Source: Clostridiales bacterium GWE2_32_10 (GTDB taxonomy: Bacteria > Bacillota > Clostridia > Lachnospirales > UBA12420). Taken from it: a stretch of 33,850 nucleotides of DNA. The stretch is from assembly GCA_001797255.1 (NCBI GenBank), contig MGOW01000081.1, positions 1-33,850 of the forward strand, read 5' to 3'. Each line of letters starts with the position of its first letter. Positions within the stretch are counted from its first letter, which is position 1. Below, one piece after another: positions 1 to 8,426 of the stretch. A model generated the notes under the pieces. It saw only the letters and a list, made by a program, of their open reading frames with translations, ran no database searches and was not told the origin of the DNA. Position numbers and translations under genes: made by a program.

Positions 1-920
1 AGGCATTACTCATTCGCCGATATGTGACGGATGCTATACTAATATATGATAGTGATAATGCAGGCACTATGGCAATTCTCAGAGCTATACCGATATTAAA
101 GGCGGCAGGTATAACTGTAAAAATATTGCAAGTAACTGATGCTAAGGACCCTGATGAGTATATTAATAATTTTGGAGTAGAAGCATTTGGCTCCTTGGTT
201 CAAAATTCTATGGATTATACTGACTTTCAAATGAAAATTGTAAAAAAGCAGTTTAATACAGATAAACATGAAGAAAGATTAAAAGCAGTTAGAAAAATGA
301 TAGAGTATGCAAATGAGATAGATAATGAACTTGAAAAGCAAATGTATATGCAAAAAATTTCGGAAGAGTTTGGGGTAGATAATAAAATTGTAAGTGAGCA
401 AGCGATTAAAAACAAGGTAAGTTTAAAAACGTCTAAAAAACAAATTCAAAAAGTAGAAAAAATTGGAGAACAAACTGTGTCAGAAATATATAAAAAACGA
501 GAGCGGATTTTACTATCATTTATGATAAGTGGCAAAGAGTTTTTTGACCAAGCTATAGATTTAATAGGTGACGAAGTTTTTTTAGTAGATTTGCATAAAA
601 GCATTTTAAAAAGGATTAAAAATATGTATATTATATCCAAAAAGGTTGAAGAGGCTCAATTAATAAATTATTTTCCAGATTTAGAAGAGCAGAAAAAAGT
701 AAATAATATAATCAGTGAAATAGAACTTTTTTCAGAAAAAGAGCACGATAAAATCTTAAAGGAACAGCTAAAAGTTATTAGTAACAAAATTATTGATTCT
801 AAAATAGAAGGTATAACAAATAAAATAAAAGATTGTGATAGCTTAGAAAAAGATAATTTAGAACGGGAACTCGCAGGATGGTTGAGTAAAAAGCTACAAG
901 TAAAGAAACAAATAAAGTAA
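1..920 (+). CDS. dnaG: DNA primase DnaG, C-terminal part (5' end outside window)
   Basis: DnaG makes the RNA primers for lagging-strand synthesis and binds the DnaB-type helicase. The reading frame is open from base 3 and has no start in the window. A GTG at 24 lies inside the TOPRIM domain, so it is not the true start. The visible part starts in TOPRIM: YDSDNAG carries the metal-binding DxD, and KDPDEYI is the usual DnaG signature after it. The remaining ~240 residues are helical and charged, matching the primase linker and the C-terminal helicase-binding domain, and end near ELAGWLSKKL. About 305 residues are visible, roughly half of a normal DnaG. rpoD follows after 56 bases, the classic macromolecular-synthesis arrangement of Firmicutes. 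Identity is secure; only the N-terminal half is unseen. Confidence 0.95.
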   Translation, partial: ALLIRRYVTDAILIYDSDNAGTMAILRAIPILKAAGITVKILQVTDAKDPDEYINNFGVEAFGSLVQNSMDYTDFQMKIVKKQFNTDKHEERLKAVRKMIEYANEIDNELEKQMYMQKISEEFGVDNKIVSEQAIKNKVSLKTSKKQIQKVEKIGEQTVSEIYKKRERILLSFMISGKEFFDQAIDLIGDEVFLVDLHKSILKRIKNMYIISKKVEEAQLINYFPDLEEQKKVNNIISEIELFSEKEHDKILKEQLKVISNKIIDSKIEGITNKIKDCDSLEKDNLERELAGWLSKKLQVKKQIK

Positions 921-976
921 AATGACTAAAGATTGTGCTCTATGCACTGTAAATCGAACATACTGGAGGGGTATAC

Positions 977-2251
977 ATGAAAGAAAAATTAAGGGAAGAT
1001 GATGATTTTTTAATTGATGATGAATTAGATTTACTAGAAGATGACATTGATTTTGCGGAGAATGACATCGAGGAAGAAGAAAGAATGTTAGAAGTAGAAT
1101 TGATGTCTAAAGTTACAGCATTGATTGATTATGGTAAGAAAAATAATGGGGTTATTGAATATAACCATTTGATGGATAAGCTAAGTAAATTTGATTTAGG
1201 TGTAGAGCAAATAGAAAAGGTATATGACCAACTAGAGAAGAGCGGAATTATCGTGATTGAAAATGCTCCAGATATAGAAATGGACATTGAAAGTTTATTA
1301 GATGATGAGATTATTGATGGTATAGATGTTGAAAATATTGAAAACATTGAAAATATTGAGAATATTGAAAATATTGAGAACATTGAGAATACGGGAAATA
1401 TTTATGATGGTATAAAGCCTGATGATCCAGTTAGAATGTATTTAAAAGAGATAGGTAAAGTGGCATTACTTTCAATGGATGAGGAGCTAGAGCTAGCAAA
1501 GAGGATTGAGCTAGATGATGATTATGCGAAACGAAAACTTGTAGAGTCAAATCTTCGACTTGTTGTAAGTATTGCTAAAAAATATGTTGGTCGTGGCATG
1601 ATGTTTCTAGATCTAATACAAGAAGGCAATCTCGGACTTATTAAAGCTGCGGAAAAATTCGACTATACAAAAGGATATAAATTCAGTACTTATGCCACTT
1701 GGTGGATAAGGCAATCAATTACTAGAGCTATAGCTGATCAAGCTAGAACGATAAGAATACCAGTACATATGGTAGAGACCATAAATAAGCTGATCCGTGT
1801 TTCTAGAAGATTGATGCAAGAACTAAGCAGAGAGCCACGTACAGAGGAAATAGCTAAAGAAATGGGGATGCCAGTTGATAAAGTGCTAGAGATAATGAAA
1901 ATGTCTCAAGAGCCAGTATCACTAGAGACTCCTATTGGTGAAGAAGAAGATAGCCATTTAGGTGATTTTATTCAAGACGAAAATATACCAGTTCCCGAAA
2001 AGTCAACATCGTTTTCTATGCTAAGGGATCAGTTAGGAGATGTTTTAAATACGCTTACAGAAAGAGAAGAGAAAGTGTTAAGACTAAGATTTGGTTTAGA
2101 TGATGGAAAGGCACGTACTTTAGAGGAAGTAGGAAAGCAGTTCGAAGTAACTCGTGAAAGAATAAGGCAAATAGAAGCCAAGGCATTAAGAAAACTAAGG
2201 CATCCAAGCAGAAGTAAGAAATTGAAGGATTATTTAAATGGACAGTCATAG
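977..2251 (+). CDS. rpoD: RNA polymerase primary sigma factor (RpoD/SigA)
   Basis: This is the housekeeping sigma-70 factor, which directs core RNA polymerase to -35/-10 promoters. It starts at ATG 977 after TGGAGGGG. The 424 residues contain an acidic N-terminus, a region 1.1-like segment (about 40-95) and region 1.2 ([13 protein letters not shown], about 152-165). Region 2 follows with [17 protein letters not shown] and [20 protein letters not shown]. Region 3 is next, and region 4 ([35 protein letters not shown]) ends in the HTH that reads the -35 box. All promoter-reading regions look intact. The odd feature is a run of Glu-Asn-Ile triplets (about residues 119-139) between regions 1.1 and 1.2, encoded by a 9-bp tandem repeat. 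rel follows 29 bases downstream, where many Firmicutes have trmK and a Nif3-like gene. Confidence 0.98.
   Translation: MKEKLREDDDFLIDDELDLLEDDIDFAENDIEEEERMLEVELMSKVTALIDYGKKNNGVIEYNHLMDKLSKFDLGVEQIEKVYDQLEKSGIIVIENAPDIEMDIESLLDDEIIDGIDVENIENIENIENIENIENIENTGNIYDGIKPDDPVRMYLKEIGKVALLSMDEELELAKRIELDDDYAKRKLVESNLRLVVSIAKKYVGRGMMFLDLIQEGNLGLIKAAEKFDYTKGYKFSTYATWWIRQSITRAIADQARTIRIPVHMVETINKLIRVSRRLMQELSREPRTEEIAKEMGMPVDKVLEIMKMSQEPVSLETPIGEEEDSHLGDFIQDENIPVPEKSTSFSMLRDQLGDVLNTLTEREEKVLRLRFGLDDGKARTLEEVGKQFEVTRERIRQIEAKALRKLRHPSRSKKLKDYLNGQS
1331..1393 (+). repeat. 9-bp tandem repeat inside rpoD (Glu-Asn-Ile run)
   Basis: Six 9-bp units of the form GARAAYATT start at 1331, 1340, 1349, 1358, 1367 and 1376. 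A diverged seventh (GAGAATACG) starts at 1385. Each unit encodes Glu-Asn-Ile, so unit gain or loss keeps the frame. Units differ only at purine or pyrimidine third positions. The run lies in the linker between sigma regions 1.1 and 1.2. Confidence 0.93.
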
Positions 2252-2280
2252 TAGAATATAGAGAGAACGGAGTTGGGATT

Positions 2281-4515
2281 ATGCCAAATATTTTGTTTGA
2301 AAGACTAATGGATAAAGTGGTGAAGTATCATGATTTTGGTGACTTCACCATGTTAGAGAAAGCATATGAGGTTGCTTATAATGCACATAAGAATCAGCTT
2401 AGAAAATCAGGGGAGCCTTATATTATACATCCCCTAGAAACTGCCATTATACTTGCTGATTTGGAGCTTGATTTAGAGTCAATAATAGCTGCTATTTTGC
2501 ATGATGTAGTTGAAGATACTACATATACTTATGATGAGATTAAGAAACTTTTTAATGAGGAAATAGCAGACCTTGTAATAGGGGTTACAAAGCTTACTAA
2601 TATTGACTATCTTAAAAGTACGGAACAGAAAAAAGAACATAGCAAGGAGGATATTCAAGCGGAAAATTATAGGCGGATGTTTATGGCTATGGCTAAGGAT
2701 ATAAGGGTTATATTTATAAAGCTAGCTGATAGACTACATAACATGCGTACATTAAAGCATATGCCTGAGTATAAGCAAAAACAAAAGGCACAAGAAACCC
2801 TTGATATTTATGCGGTACTTGCTAATAGATTAGGTATTTCAAAAATTAAGATTGAGCTAGAGGACTTGGCGTTTAGATATTTATATCTAGAGGAATATTA
2901 TAATTTAGTTGATCAGATAAAGTCTAAAAAAGAAGAACGTACACGATTTGTAAAAAATATAACAAAAGAATTAGAAAAAAGGATATCAGATGAAGGGATA
3001 AAAGTAGATATTCAAGGAAGAGCAAAGCATTTTTATAGTATATATAAAAAAATGAAAAAAAAGAATAAAAGTATTGACGAAATATATGATTTGTTTGCAT
3101 TAAGAGCTATGGTAGATACTGTTAAGGATTGCTATGGAGTTTTGGGTATTGTACATGAAATGTATAAACCTATTCCTAATAAATTTAAAGATTATATAGC
3201 GATGCCAAAGCCTAATATGTATCAATCATTACATACTACAGTTATAGGACCTGATGGACAACCTTTTGAAATACAGATAAGAACATGGGATATGCACAGG
3301 ACATCAGAATACGGTATTGCAGCACATTGGAAGTATAAAGAAGGTAATGCAAATAAAAAGGACGGAGATGGATTACAACAGAAATTAGCATGGTTACGTG
3401 AAATTCTTGAGTGGCAAAAGGATATGTCGGATAGCAATGAATTTATGAAAAATCTTAAGGTCGACCTTGGTATGTTTAATGAGGGGGTTTTCGTTTTTAC
3501 GCCTAAAGGTGATGTAATCAATCTGCCACAAGGTTCTACGCCTATAGATCTTGCTTATCATATACATACTGCAGTAGGAAATAGAATGGTAGGAGCAAAA
3601 GTAAATGATAGAATTGTTACATTAGATTACGTACTAAAAATAGGAGATAGAGTAGATATCCTGACATCTCAAAATTCACGAGGACCTAGCAGGGACTGGC
3701 TAAACATAGCGAAATCTTCACAAACGAAAAGCAAAATAAATCAATGGTTTAAAACAGAATTTAAACAAGAAAATATAGAAAAAGGTAAAGTACTACTAGA
3801 AGATGCAGCAAAAAGAAAAGGTATAGAACTAAGTAAATTATTAAAGCCAGAATGGATGGATATGCTGGTAAGAAAGTTTGGATTACAAAAGTGGGAAATG
3901 GTGTATGCACTGATAGGGCATGGGGATTTGAAAGAAAGCTATGTACTGAACAGATTATATGACGAATATGCAAAGGTAAATGAAAAGACACTTACAGTGG
4001 AGGAGCTTATAGAGAAAAATCAGCATGCAGTTAAAAAGAATGTAACTAAAAAGAGTCAAAATGGAATTATAGTAAAAGGAGTAGAGGATTTGGCGGTTAA
4101 ATTCTCTAAGTGTTGTAGCCCTGTTCCAGGTGACGAGATAGTAGGTTACATAACTAAAGGAAGAGGTATTTCTATTCATAGAACCGATTGCAAAAATATA
4201 TTAAATTTATCAAGTATCGAGAAAAACAAACTAATAGAATCGGAATGGGATTCAATGCAGGATAAGTCAGATAATCTTTACTTAACAGATTTACTTATAA
4301 TTGGTGGAGAACGGGAGGGATTTTTATTTGACGTATCTAAGGTTGCAACAGATATGAAAATCTCACTCAAACAAGTAAGTGCAAAAGCACTTTCTTCTAA
4401 AGAGGCATATATAAGTATAACTGTCGAAGTACAAGGTAAAAAAGAGCTTGACACACTTATGAGGAAACTAAATAATATTAGAGGTGTGCGAGAAGTAACA
4501 AGGGTAAGCGGGTGA
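2281..4515 (+). CDS. relA: Bifunctional (p)ppGpp synthetase/hydrolase Rel
   Basis: Rel makes and degrades the stringent-response alarmone (p)ppGpp and senses uncharged tRNA on the ribosome. The 744 residues show the full long-RSH order. An HD hydrolase domain comes first, with H50, H74-D75 (AAILHDVVEDT) and D150 (LADRLHNMRT), so hydrolysis is probably active. The synthetase domain (about 240-355) has YSIYKKM, KFKDYIAMPKPNMYQSLHTT and EIQIRTWDMH. The basic KFKD resembles the RxKD motif of bifunctional enzymes rather than the ExDD of synthetase-only RelA. A TGS domain (about 400-460, GVFVFTPKGD), a Cys-containing segment (FSKCCSPVPGDEIVGYITKG) and a C-terminal ACT domain follow. ATG 2281 is preceded by CGGAG. 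The usual neighbours apt, recJ and dtd are absent; the gene sits between rpoD and miaA. Confidence 0.95.
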   Translation: MPNILFERLMDKVVKYHDFGDFTMLEKAYEVAYNAHKNQLRKSGEPYIIHPLETAIILADLELDLESIIAAILHDVVEDTTYTYDEIKKLFNEEIADLVIGVTKLTNIDYLKSTEQKKEHSKEDIQAENYRRMFMAMAKDIRVIFIKLADRLHNMRTLKHMPEYKQKQKAQETLDIYAVLANRLGISKIKIELEDLAFRYLYLEEYYNLVDQIKSKKEERTRFVKNITKELEKRISDEGIKVDIQGRAKHFYSIYKKMKKKNKSIDEIYDLFALRAMVDTVKDCYGVLGIVHEMYKPIPNKFKDYIAMPKPNMYQSLHTTVIGPDGQPFEIQIRTWDMHRTSEYGIAAHWKYKEGNANKKDGDGLQQKLAWLREILEWQKDMSDSNEFMKNLKVDLGMFNEGVFVFTPKGDVINLPQGSTPIDLAYHIHTAVGNRMVGAKVNDRIVTLDYVLKIGDRVDILTSQNSRGPSRDWLNIAKSSQTKSKINQWFKTEFKQENIEKGKVLLEDAAKRKGIELSKLLKPEWMDMLVRKFGLQKWEMVYALIGHGDLKESYVLNRLYDEYAKVNEKTLTVEELIEKNQHAVKKNVTKKSQNGIIVKGVEDLAVKFSKCCSPVPGDEIVGYITKGRGISIHRTDCKNILNLSSIEKNKLIESEWDSMQDKSDNLYLTDLLIIGGEREGFLFDVSKVATDMKISLKQVSAKALSSKEAYISITVEVQGKKELDTLMRKLNNIRGVREVTRVSG

Positions 4516-4519
4516 TGTT

Positions 4520-5455
4520 ATGGATAAAAAAAAGCTAATCGTTATAGGAGGACCCACAGCAAGCGGCAAAACCGCAGTATCAGTGGAGCTAGCCAAACGA
4601 ATAGATGCTGAGATAATATCGGCTGATAGCATACAAGTGTATAAATATATGGATATTGGTAGTGCTAAGGTATCAAAAGAAGAGATGCAGGGGATCAAGC
4701 ATTACATGATTGATGAGCTTGACCCATCTTATGAATTTAGTATAGCTGTTTTTAAACAAAAAGCTGTGAAATATATCAAAGAAATATATACAAAAGAGAA
4801 AATTCCCATGATAGTTGGTGGGACTGGTTTTTATGTTCAAAGCGTGATAAAAGATGTTTCATTTGAAAAAGTGAAGGCTGATTATGAACTACGAAGTAAG
4901 CTAGAGAATGAAGCTACAATGTATGGTAATGGATATGTGCATGATAAACTAAAACAAATCGATGGGACATCAGCAAATGTAATACATCCAAATAACCTAA
5001 AGAGAGTAATCCGAGCAATAGAATATCATAAGTTAACAGGTCAAACTATTTCAAAGCATAATCAAGAGGAAAAAGACAAAAAAGATAAATATAATACAAA
5101 ATATTTTGTACTAGATATGGATAGGGAGCTACTCTACGAAAGAATAAACAAAAGGGTAGATATAATGATTAAAGACGGGCTTGTAGATGAAGTTAAAAAA
5201 CTTTTAAATATGGGGTATACAGAAAATTTAACTTCAATGCAGGGGATTGGATATAAAGAAGTTGTTGAGTATCTAAAAGGAAATATATCATATGGTAAGA
5301 TGCTTGAAACTATAAAACAAAATACGAGAAATTTTGCTAAAAGACAACTAACGTGGTATAGGCATCAAACAAATGCGATTTGGATAGATGTGGGTAGGTT
5401 AGGATTTGATGTGCGTAGAATAGTGGAAGAGATGGAAAAGGACGTGAGATTATAG
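4520..5455 (+). CDS. miaA: tRNA dimethylallyltransferase MiaA
   Basis: MiaA transfers the dimethylallyl group from DMAPP to A37 of tRNAs that read codons starting with U, which improves decoding fidelity. The 311 residues, normal for the family, contain the P-loop GPTASGKT near the N-terminus, SADSIQVYKYMDIGSAK for tRNA/substrate binding, GGTGFYVQS, the MQGIGYKE segment and the C-terminal RNFAKRQLTWYR. The start at 4520 is four bases after the rel stop, so the two are probably co-transcribed. In many Firmicutes hfq follows miaA; here there is a 189-base gap holding only a promoter and a palindrome, then an ATPase gene. Confidence 0.96.
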   Translation: MDKKKLIVIGGPTASGKTAVSVELAKRIDAEIISADSIQVYKYMDIGSAKVSKEEMQGIKHYMIDELDPSYEFSIAVFKQKAVKYIKEIYTKEKIPMIVGGTGFYVQSVIKDVSFEKVKADYELRSKLENEATMYGNGYVHDKLKQIDGTSANVIHPNNLKRVIRAIEYHKLTGQTISKHNQEEKDKKDKYNTKYFVLDMDRELLYERINKRVDIMIKDGLVDEVKKLLNMGYTENLTSMQGIGYKEVVEYLKGNISYGKMLETIKQNTRNFAKRQLTWYRHQTNAIWIDVGRLGFDVRRIVEEMEKDVRL

Positions 5456-5575
5456 ACACAGCATTAAAACAAAAGATTATAAATAGAAATATATTATATG
5501 CCAAATCACTAAAAAATCACGAAATTAAATGTAAGGAGTGTTATATAAAACAATAGAAAAACAGTATAAAGGCAC

Positions 5576-5604
5576 TTGACAATGCTAACTTTAATTAGTA
5601 TAAT
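5576..5604 (+). promoter_or_regulatory. Consensus sigma-A promoter before the ATPase gene
   Basis: TTGACA (5576-5581) and TATAAT (5599-5604) are separated by exactly 17 bases, a perfect match to the sigma-A consensus. The predicted start of transcription is near 5611, about 34 bases before the ATG of the ATPase gene. The -10 box lies inside a perfect palindrome, so the promoter is probably controlled. Confidence 0.85.
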
Positions 5605-5620
5605 CTAGATTATACTAATT
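5593..5620. promoter_or_regulatory. Perfect 28-bp palindrome over the -10 box (candidate operator)
   Basis: Two 14-base arms, AATTAGTATAATCT and its exact reverse complement, meet at 5606/5607 with no spacer. They cover the -10 hexamer and the likely transcription start of the ATPase gene. A dimeric repressor bound here would block RNA polymerase. A second TATAAT lies on the opposite strand at 5609-5614 because of the symmetry. In RNA the site could form a hairpin, but there is no T-run, so a terminator is unlikely. Confidence 0.75.
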
Positions 5621-5644
5621 TGAATTATATAGAGGGTGAATAAT

Positions 5645-7045
5645 ATGTTTTTGGGAAGAGAAGAGGAATTAAGAATTTTAGAGGAAGAGTACAATAAAAG
5701 TAGAAGCTCTTTTATTGTGGTGTATGGAAGAAGAAGAGTAGGTAAAACTACATTATTGAAAGAATTTATAAAGAATAGAGAAAGTCTATACTTTCTAGCA
5801 TCAGAGGAAATTGAAAATGAAAACAGAAAAGGTTTCATAGAAAAAGTAGCAACATTAACTAAGCAGGATTACTTAAAAAATGCTAAGTTTGATAAGTGGG
5901 ATGATATATTTGATATAATCATCAAATATAATAAAGAAGAAAAAAAGATAATAGTAATAGACGAGTTTCAGTATTTAGTAAGCTCAAACGCTGCATTTTC
6001 TTCTATAATTCAAAGAATCTGGGATGAAAAGCTAAAAAATGAAAATATAATGTTAATAATTTGTGGATCGTATATAAGTATGATGATAAGAGAAACACTA
6101 TCCTATTCGAGTCCTCTTTATGGAAGAAGAACAGGGCAAGTGAATTTAAAACCATTAAAATTCAGAGAAACGATAAGCTTCTATAACTCTAATGATATAG
6201 AAAAGCTTATAAATTTTTATTCTATAACAGGCGGAGTGCCTAAATATATAGAGCAAATAAGAGAAAATGAAGATTTATATGAAAGTATAACAAAAAACAT
6301 CTTAAGTAAGGGTAGCTTTTTGTATGACGAGCCTGTATTTTTGATGGATAAAGAAGTAAATGAAGTGGGAAATTATTTTTCTATTTTGAAAGTAATCGCA
6401 AATGGAAGCCATAAAATAAGTGATATCTCAAATATATTAGAAATGAATTCATCAAAAATAAGTCCGTATTTAAAAATACTTATAGACCTAGATGTATTGG
6501 AAAAAAGGATTCCTGTAACAGAAACACAGCCAGAAAAAAGTAGAAAAGGTCTGTATTTTATAAAGGATAAATTTATAGGTTTTTGGTTTAGGTTTGTTTT
6601 TGCTAATAAAGGGGAACTTGAAATAGGGAATGTAGACTATGTCTTAGATAAGATAAAAAATAGCCTTATCGAAAATCATACAAGCTATGTATATGAAGAT
6701 GTGGCGAGGGAAGTTTTATGGGATGAAAACTCTAAAAATAAATTACCATTTAGATTTGCAAAGATAGGATCGTATTGGGGAAAAAATATAGAGATAGATA
6801 TAGTTGCATATGATAAAGAAAACCTATTAGTAGGTGAATGTAAGTACACTAACAAAAAAATAGATGTGAATTTATTTTTTGACCTTCAACAAAAGGTTGA
6901 TAACGTGGCGGAGCTAAAAAATTACAATAACACATATTACATTTTTTTTAGCAAAAGCGGGTTTACGAAAAAAATGGAAGAATTAGCAGTAGAAAGAAAA
7001 GATGTGTTGCTTTATACAGGGATAGAGAGGATGTGTCACGAATGA
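5645..7045 (+). CDS. Archaeal-type (DUF234) AAA/STAND ATPase with C-terminal nuclease-like domain
   Basis: This belongs to the 'archaeal ATPase'/DUF234 family, which is common in archaea, Thermotogae and Clostridia and whose cellular job is unknown. The first ~230 residues form a P-loop NTPase: Walker A GRRRVGKTTLL, Walker B IIVIDEFQYL, and a sensor strand IICGSYISMM. A winged-helix segment follows (about 245-305, KISDISNILEMNSSKISPYLKIL). The C-terminal DUF234 part has EIDIVAYDKENLLVGECKY, an E-x-D...E-x-K pattern like PD-(D/E)XK nucleases. ATG 5645 is chosen over GTG 5636 because the GAGGG site at 5632-5636 overlaps the GTG. The stop overlaps the next start as ATGA, so translation is coupled. 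It has its own promoter and may be an inserted cassette between miaA and the PLP enzyme. Confidence 0.85.
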   Translation: MFLGREEELRILEEEYNKSRSSFIVVYGRRRVGKTTLLKEFIKNRESLYFLASEEIENENRKGFIEKVATLTKQDYLKNAKFDKWDDIFDIIIKYNKEEKKIIVIDEFQYLVSSNAAFSSIIQRIWDEKLKNENIMLIICGSYISMMIRETLSYSSPLYGRRTGQVNLKPLKFRETISFYNSNDIEKLINFYSITGGVPKYIEQIRENEDLYESITKNILSKGSFLYDEPVFLMDKEVNEVGNYFSILKVIANGSHKISDISNILEMNSSKISPYLKILIDLDVLEKRIPVTETQPEKSRKGLYFIKDKFIGFWFRFVFANKGELEIGNVDYVLDKIKNSLIENHTSYVYEDVAREVLWDENSKNKLPFRFAKIGSYWGKNIEIDIVAYDKENLLVGECKYTNKKIDVNLFFDLQQKVDNVAELKNYNNTYYIFFSKSGFTKKMEELAVERKDVLLYTGIERMCHE

Positions 7046-8316
7046 ATAAAATGTTAAATGAAATGCTAAAGTCGGAATTTAATATTAGTCAAGATTTAAT
7101 TGATTTAGCCGATAAAGTTGAAAGTACGTTACAAAAGAAATTTATGGAAGTTGAAAAAATAGTAGAATATAATCAATACAAAGTGCTGAAGGCTTTCCAA
7201 AAAAATAGAGTAAGCGAAACTCACTTTGTAAGTACTACAGGATATGGGTATAACGATGCGGGGCGTGATATTGTCGAAAGAGTTTATGCGGATGTATTCA
7301 AAACCGAATCAGCACTTATGCGTTCGCAAATGGTATGCGGCACTCATGCGTTAGCAGTTGCACTTTCGGGTAATCTGAAGCCGGGGGATGAGATGCTTTG
7401 TCCTGCAGGAAAGCCTTATGATACACTTGATTCTATAATAGGTACGAATGGTGCTAGGGGATCGCTTGCAGAATATGGGGTTACGTATAGGCAGGTGGAT
7501 TTGCTACCTGATAATAATTTTGACTATGAAAATATAAAGAAAGCTATAAATTATAAAACAAAATTAGTAGAAATACAACGTTCGAGAGGGTATAGTATCA
7601 GGCCATCTTTTTCTATTAAACAAATAGGAGATTTGATAAAATATATCAAAGGTATAAAAGAAGATATTATATGTTTGGTCGATAATTGCTATGGTGAATT
7701 TGTAGATTATTTAGAACCATCTGAGGTTGGAGCTGATATGGTAGTTGGGTCGCTTATTAAAAACCCAGGTGGAGGGCTAGCACCTATAGGTGGGTATATA
7801 GCTGGTAGAAACGAATACGTGGAAAATTCAGCATATAGGCTTACTTGTGCGGGGCTTGGCAAAGAGGTAGGAGCAAGTCTGGGGTTAAATCAAAAGTTTT
7901 TACAAGGGTTATTTATGGCACCACAGATTGTAGCAGCTAGCTTAAAAGGTGCTATATTTACATCTGCTCTAATGGAGTCACTAGGTTTTGAAGTTAGCCC
8001 AAAGCCAGAGGAACGGCGAACAGACATAGTACAACAAATACATATGAAAACAGCTGAAAATGTTATTAAGTTTTGTCAAGGAATACAAAAAGCATCACCA
8101 ATAGATAGCCACGCTATGCCACAACCATGGGATATGCCAGGCTATGAAAACCCGGTTATAATGGCAGCAGGCACATTTGTACAAGGCTCGTCTATAGAAC
8201 TAAGCGCAGATGCCCCTATAAGACCGCCGTATACAGTTTATATACAAGGTGGACTGACTTACTACCATGCGAAGATTGCAACACTTGTTGCGACTGGAAA
8301 TTTATCTGCAAAGTGA
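7042..8316 (+). CDS. ynbB: YnbB-like PLP-dependent enzyme (methionine gamma-lyase family, 'aluminum resistance protein')
   Basis: This is a fold-type-I pyridoxal-phosphate enzyme of the Met_gamma_lyase/'aluminum resistance' family, possibly a C-S lyase. The true substrate is not established. The 424 residues include the aldehyde-binding lysine in VVGSLIKNPGGG (K240), the cofactor-binding aspartate in CLVDNCYGEF (D214), and THALAVALSG (about 101-110), which is typical of the phosphate-binding region. ATG 7042 is preferred to GTG 7033 because AGAGAGG lies 11 bases upstream. Its start overlaps the ATPase stop by four bases. Close linkage to miaA is common in Firmicutes; here the ATPase gene has come between them. 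No clear terminator follows. Confidence 0.88.
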   Translation: MNKMLNEMLKSEFNISQDLIDLADKVESTLQKKFMEVEKIVEYNQYKVLKAFQKNRVSETHFVSTTGYGYNDAGRDIVERVYADVFKTESALMRSQMVCGTHALAVALSGNLKPGDEMLCPAGKPYDTLDSIIGTNGARGSLAEYGVTYRQVDLLPDNNFDYENIKKAINYKTKLVEIQRSRGYSIRPSFSIKQIGDLIKYIKGIKEDIICLVDNCYGEFVDYLEPSEVGADMVVGSLIKNPGGGLAPIGGYIAGRNEYVENSAYRLTCAGLGKEVGASLGLNQKFLQGLFMAPQIVAASLKGAIFTSALMESLGFEVSPKPEERRTDIVQQIHMKTAENVIKFCQGIQKASPIDSHAMPQPWDMPGYENPVIMAAGTFVQGSSIELSADAPIRPPYTVYIQGGLTYYHAKIATLVATGNLSAK

Positions 8317-8344
8317 AAAATGTAAAAAAATATAACAAAATAGC

Positions 8345-8373
8345 TTGACGAATGTGTAAAAATATGGTAAACT
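8345..8373 (+). promoter_or_regulatory. Sigma-A-type promoter of the first SLH/Ig protein gene
   Basis: TTGACG (8345-8350) and TAAACT (8368-8373) are 17 bases apart, matching 5/6 and 4/6 of the consensus. An inverted repeat follows, GTTTAAAA at 8382-8389 and TTTTAAAC at 8391-8398, at about the transcription start. It could be an operator or chance in AT-rich DNA. Confidence 0.65.
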
Positions 8374-8426
8374 ATTGAAGGGTTTAAAAATTTTAAACAA
8401 ATATACACGATACTAGGAGGGAAAGT

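Noticed and set aside
1331-1393. CRISPR-like short repeats
   Set aside because: The units are contiguous 9-bp coding repeats with no spacers.
5456-5575. Remnant of hfq after miaA
   Set aside because: No reading frame or hfq-like motif can be read in the gap on either strand.
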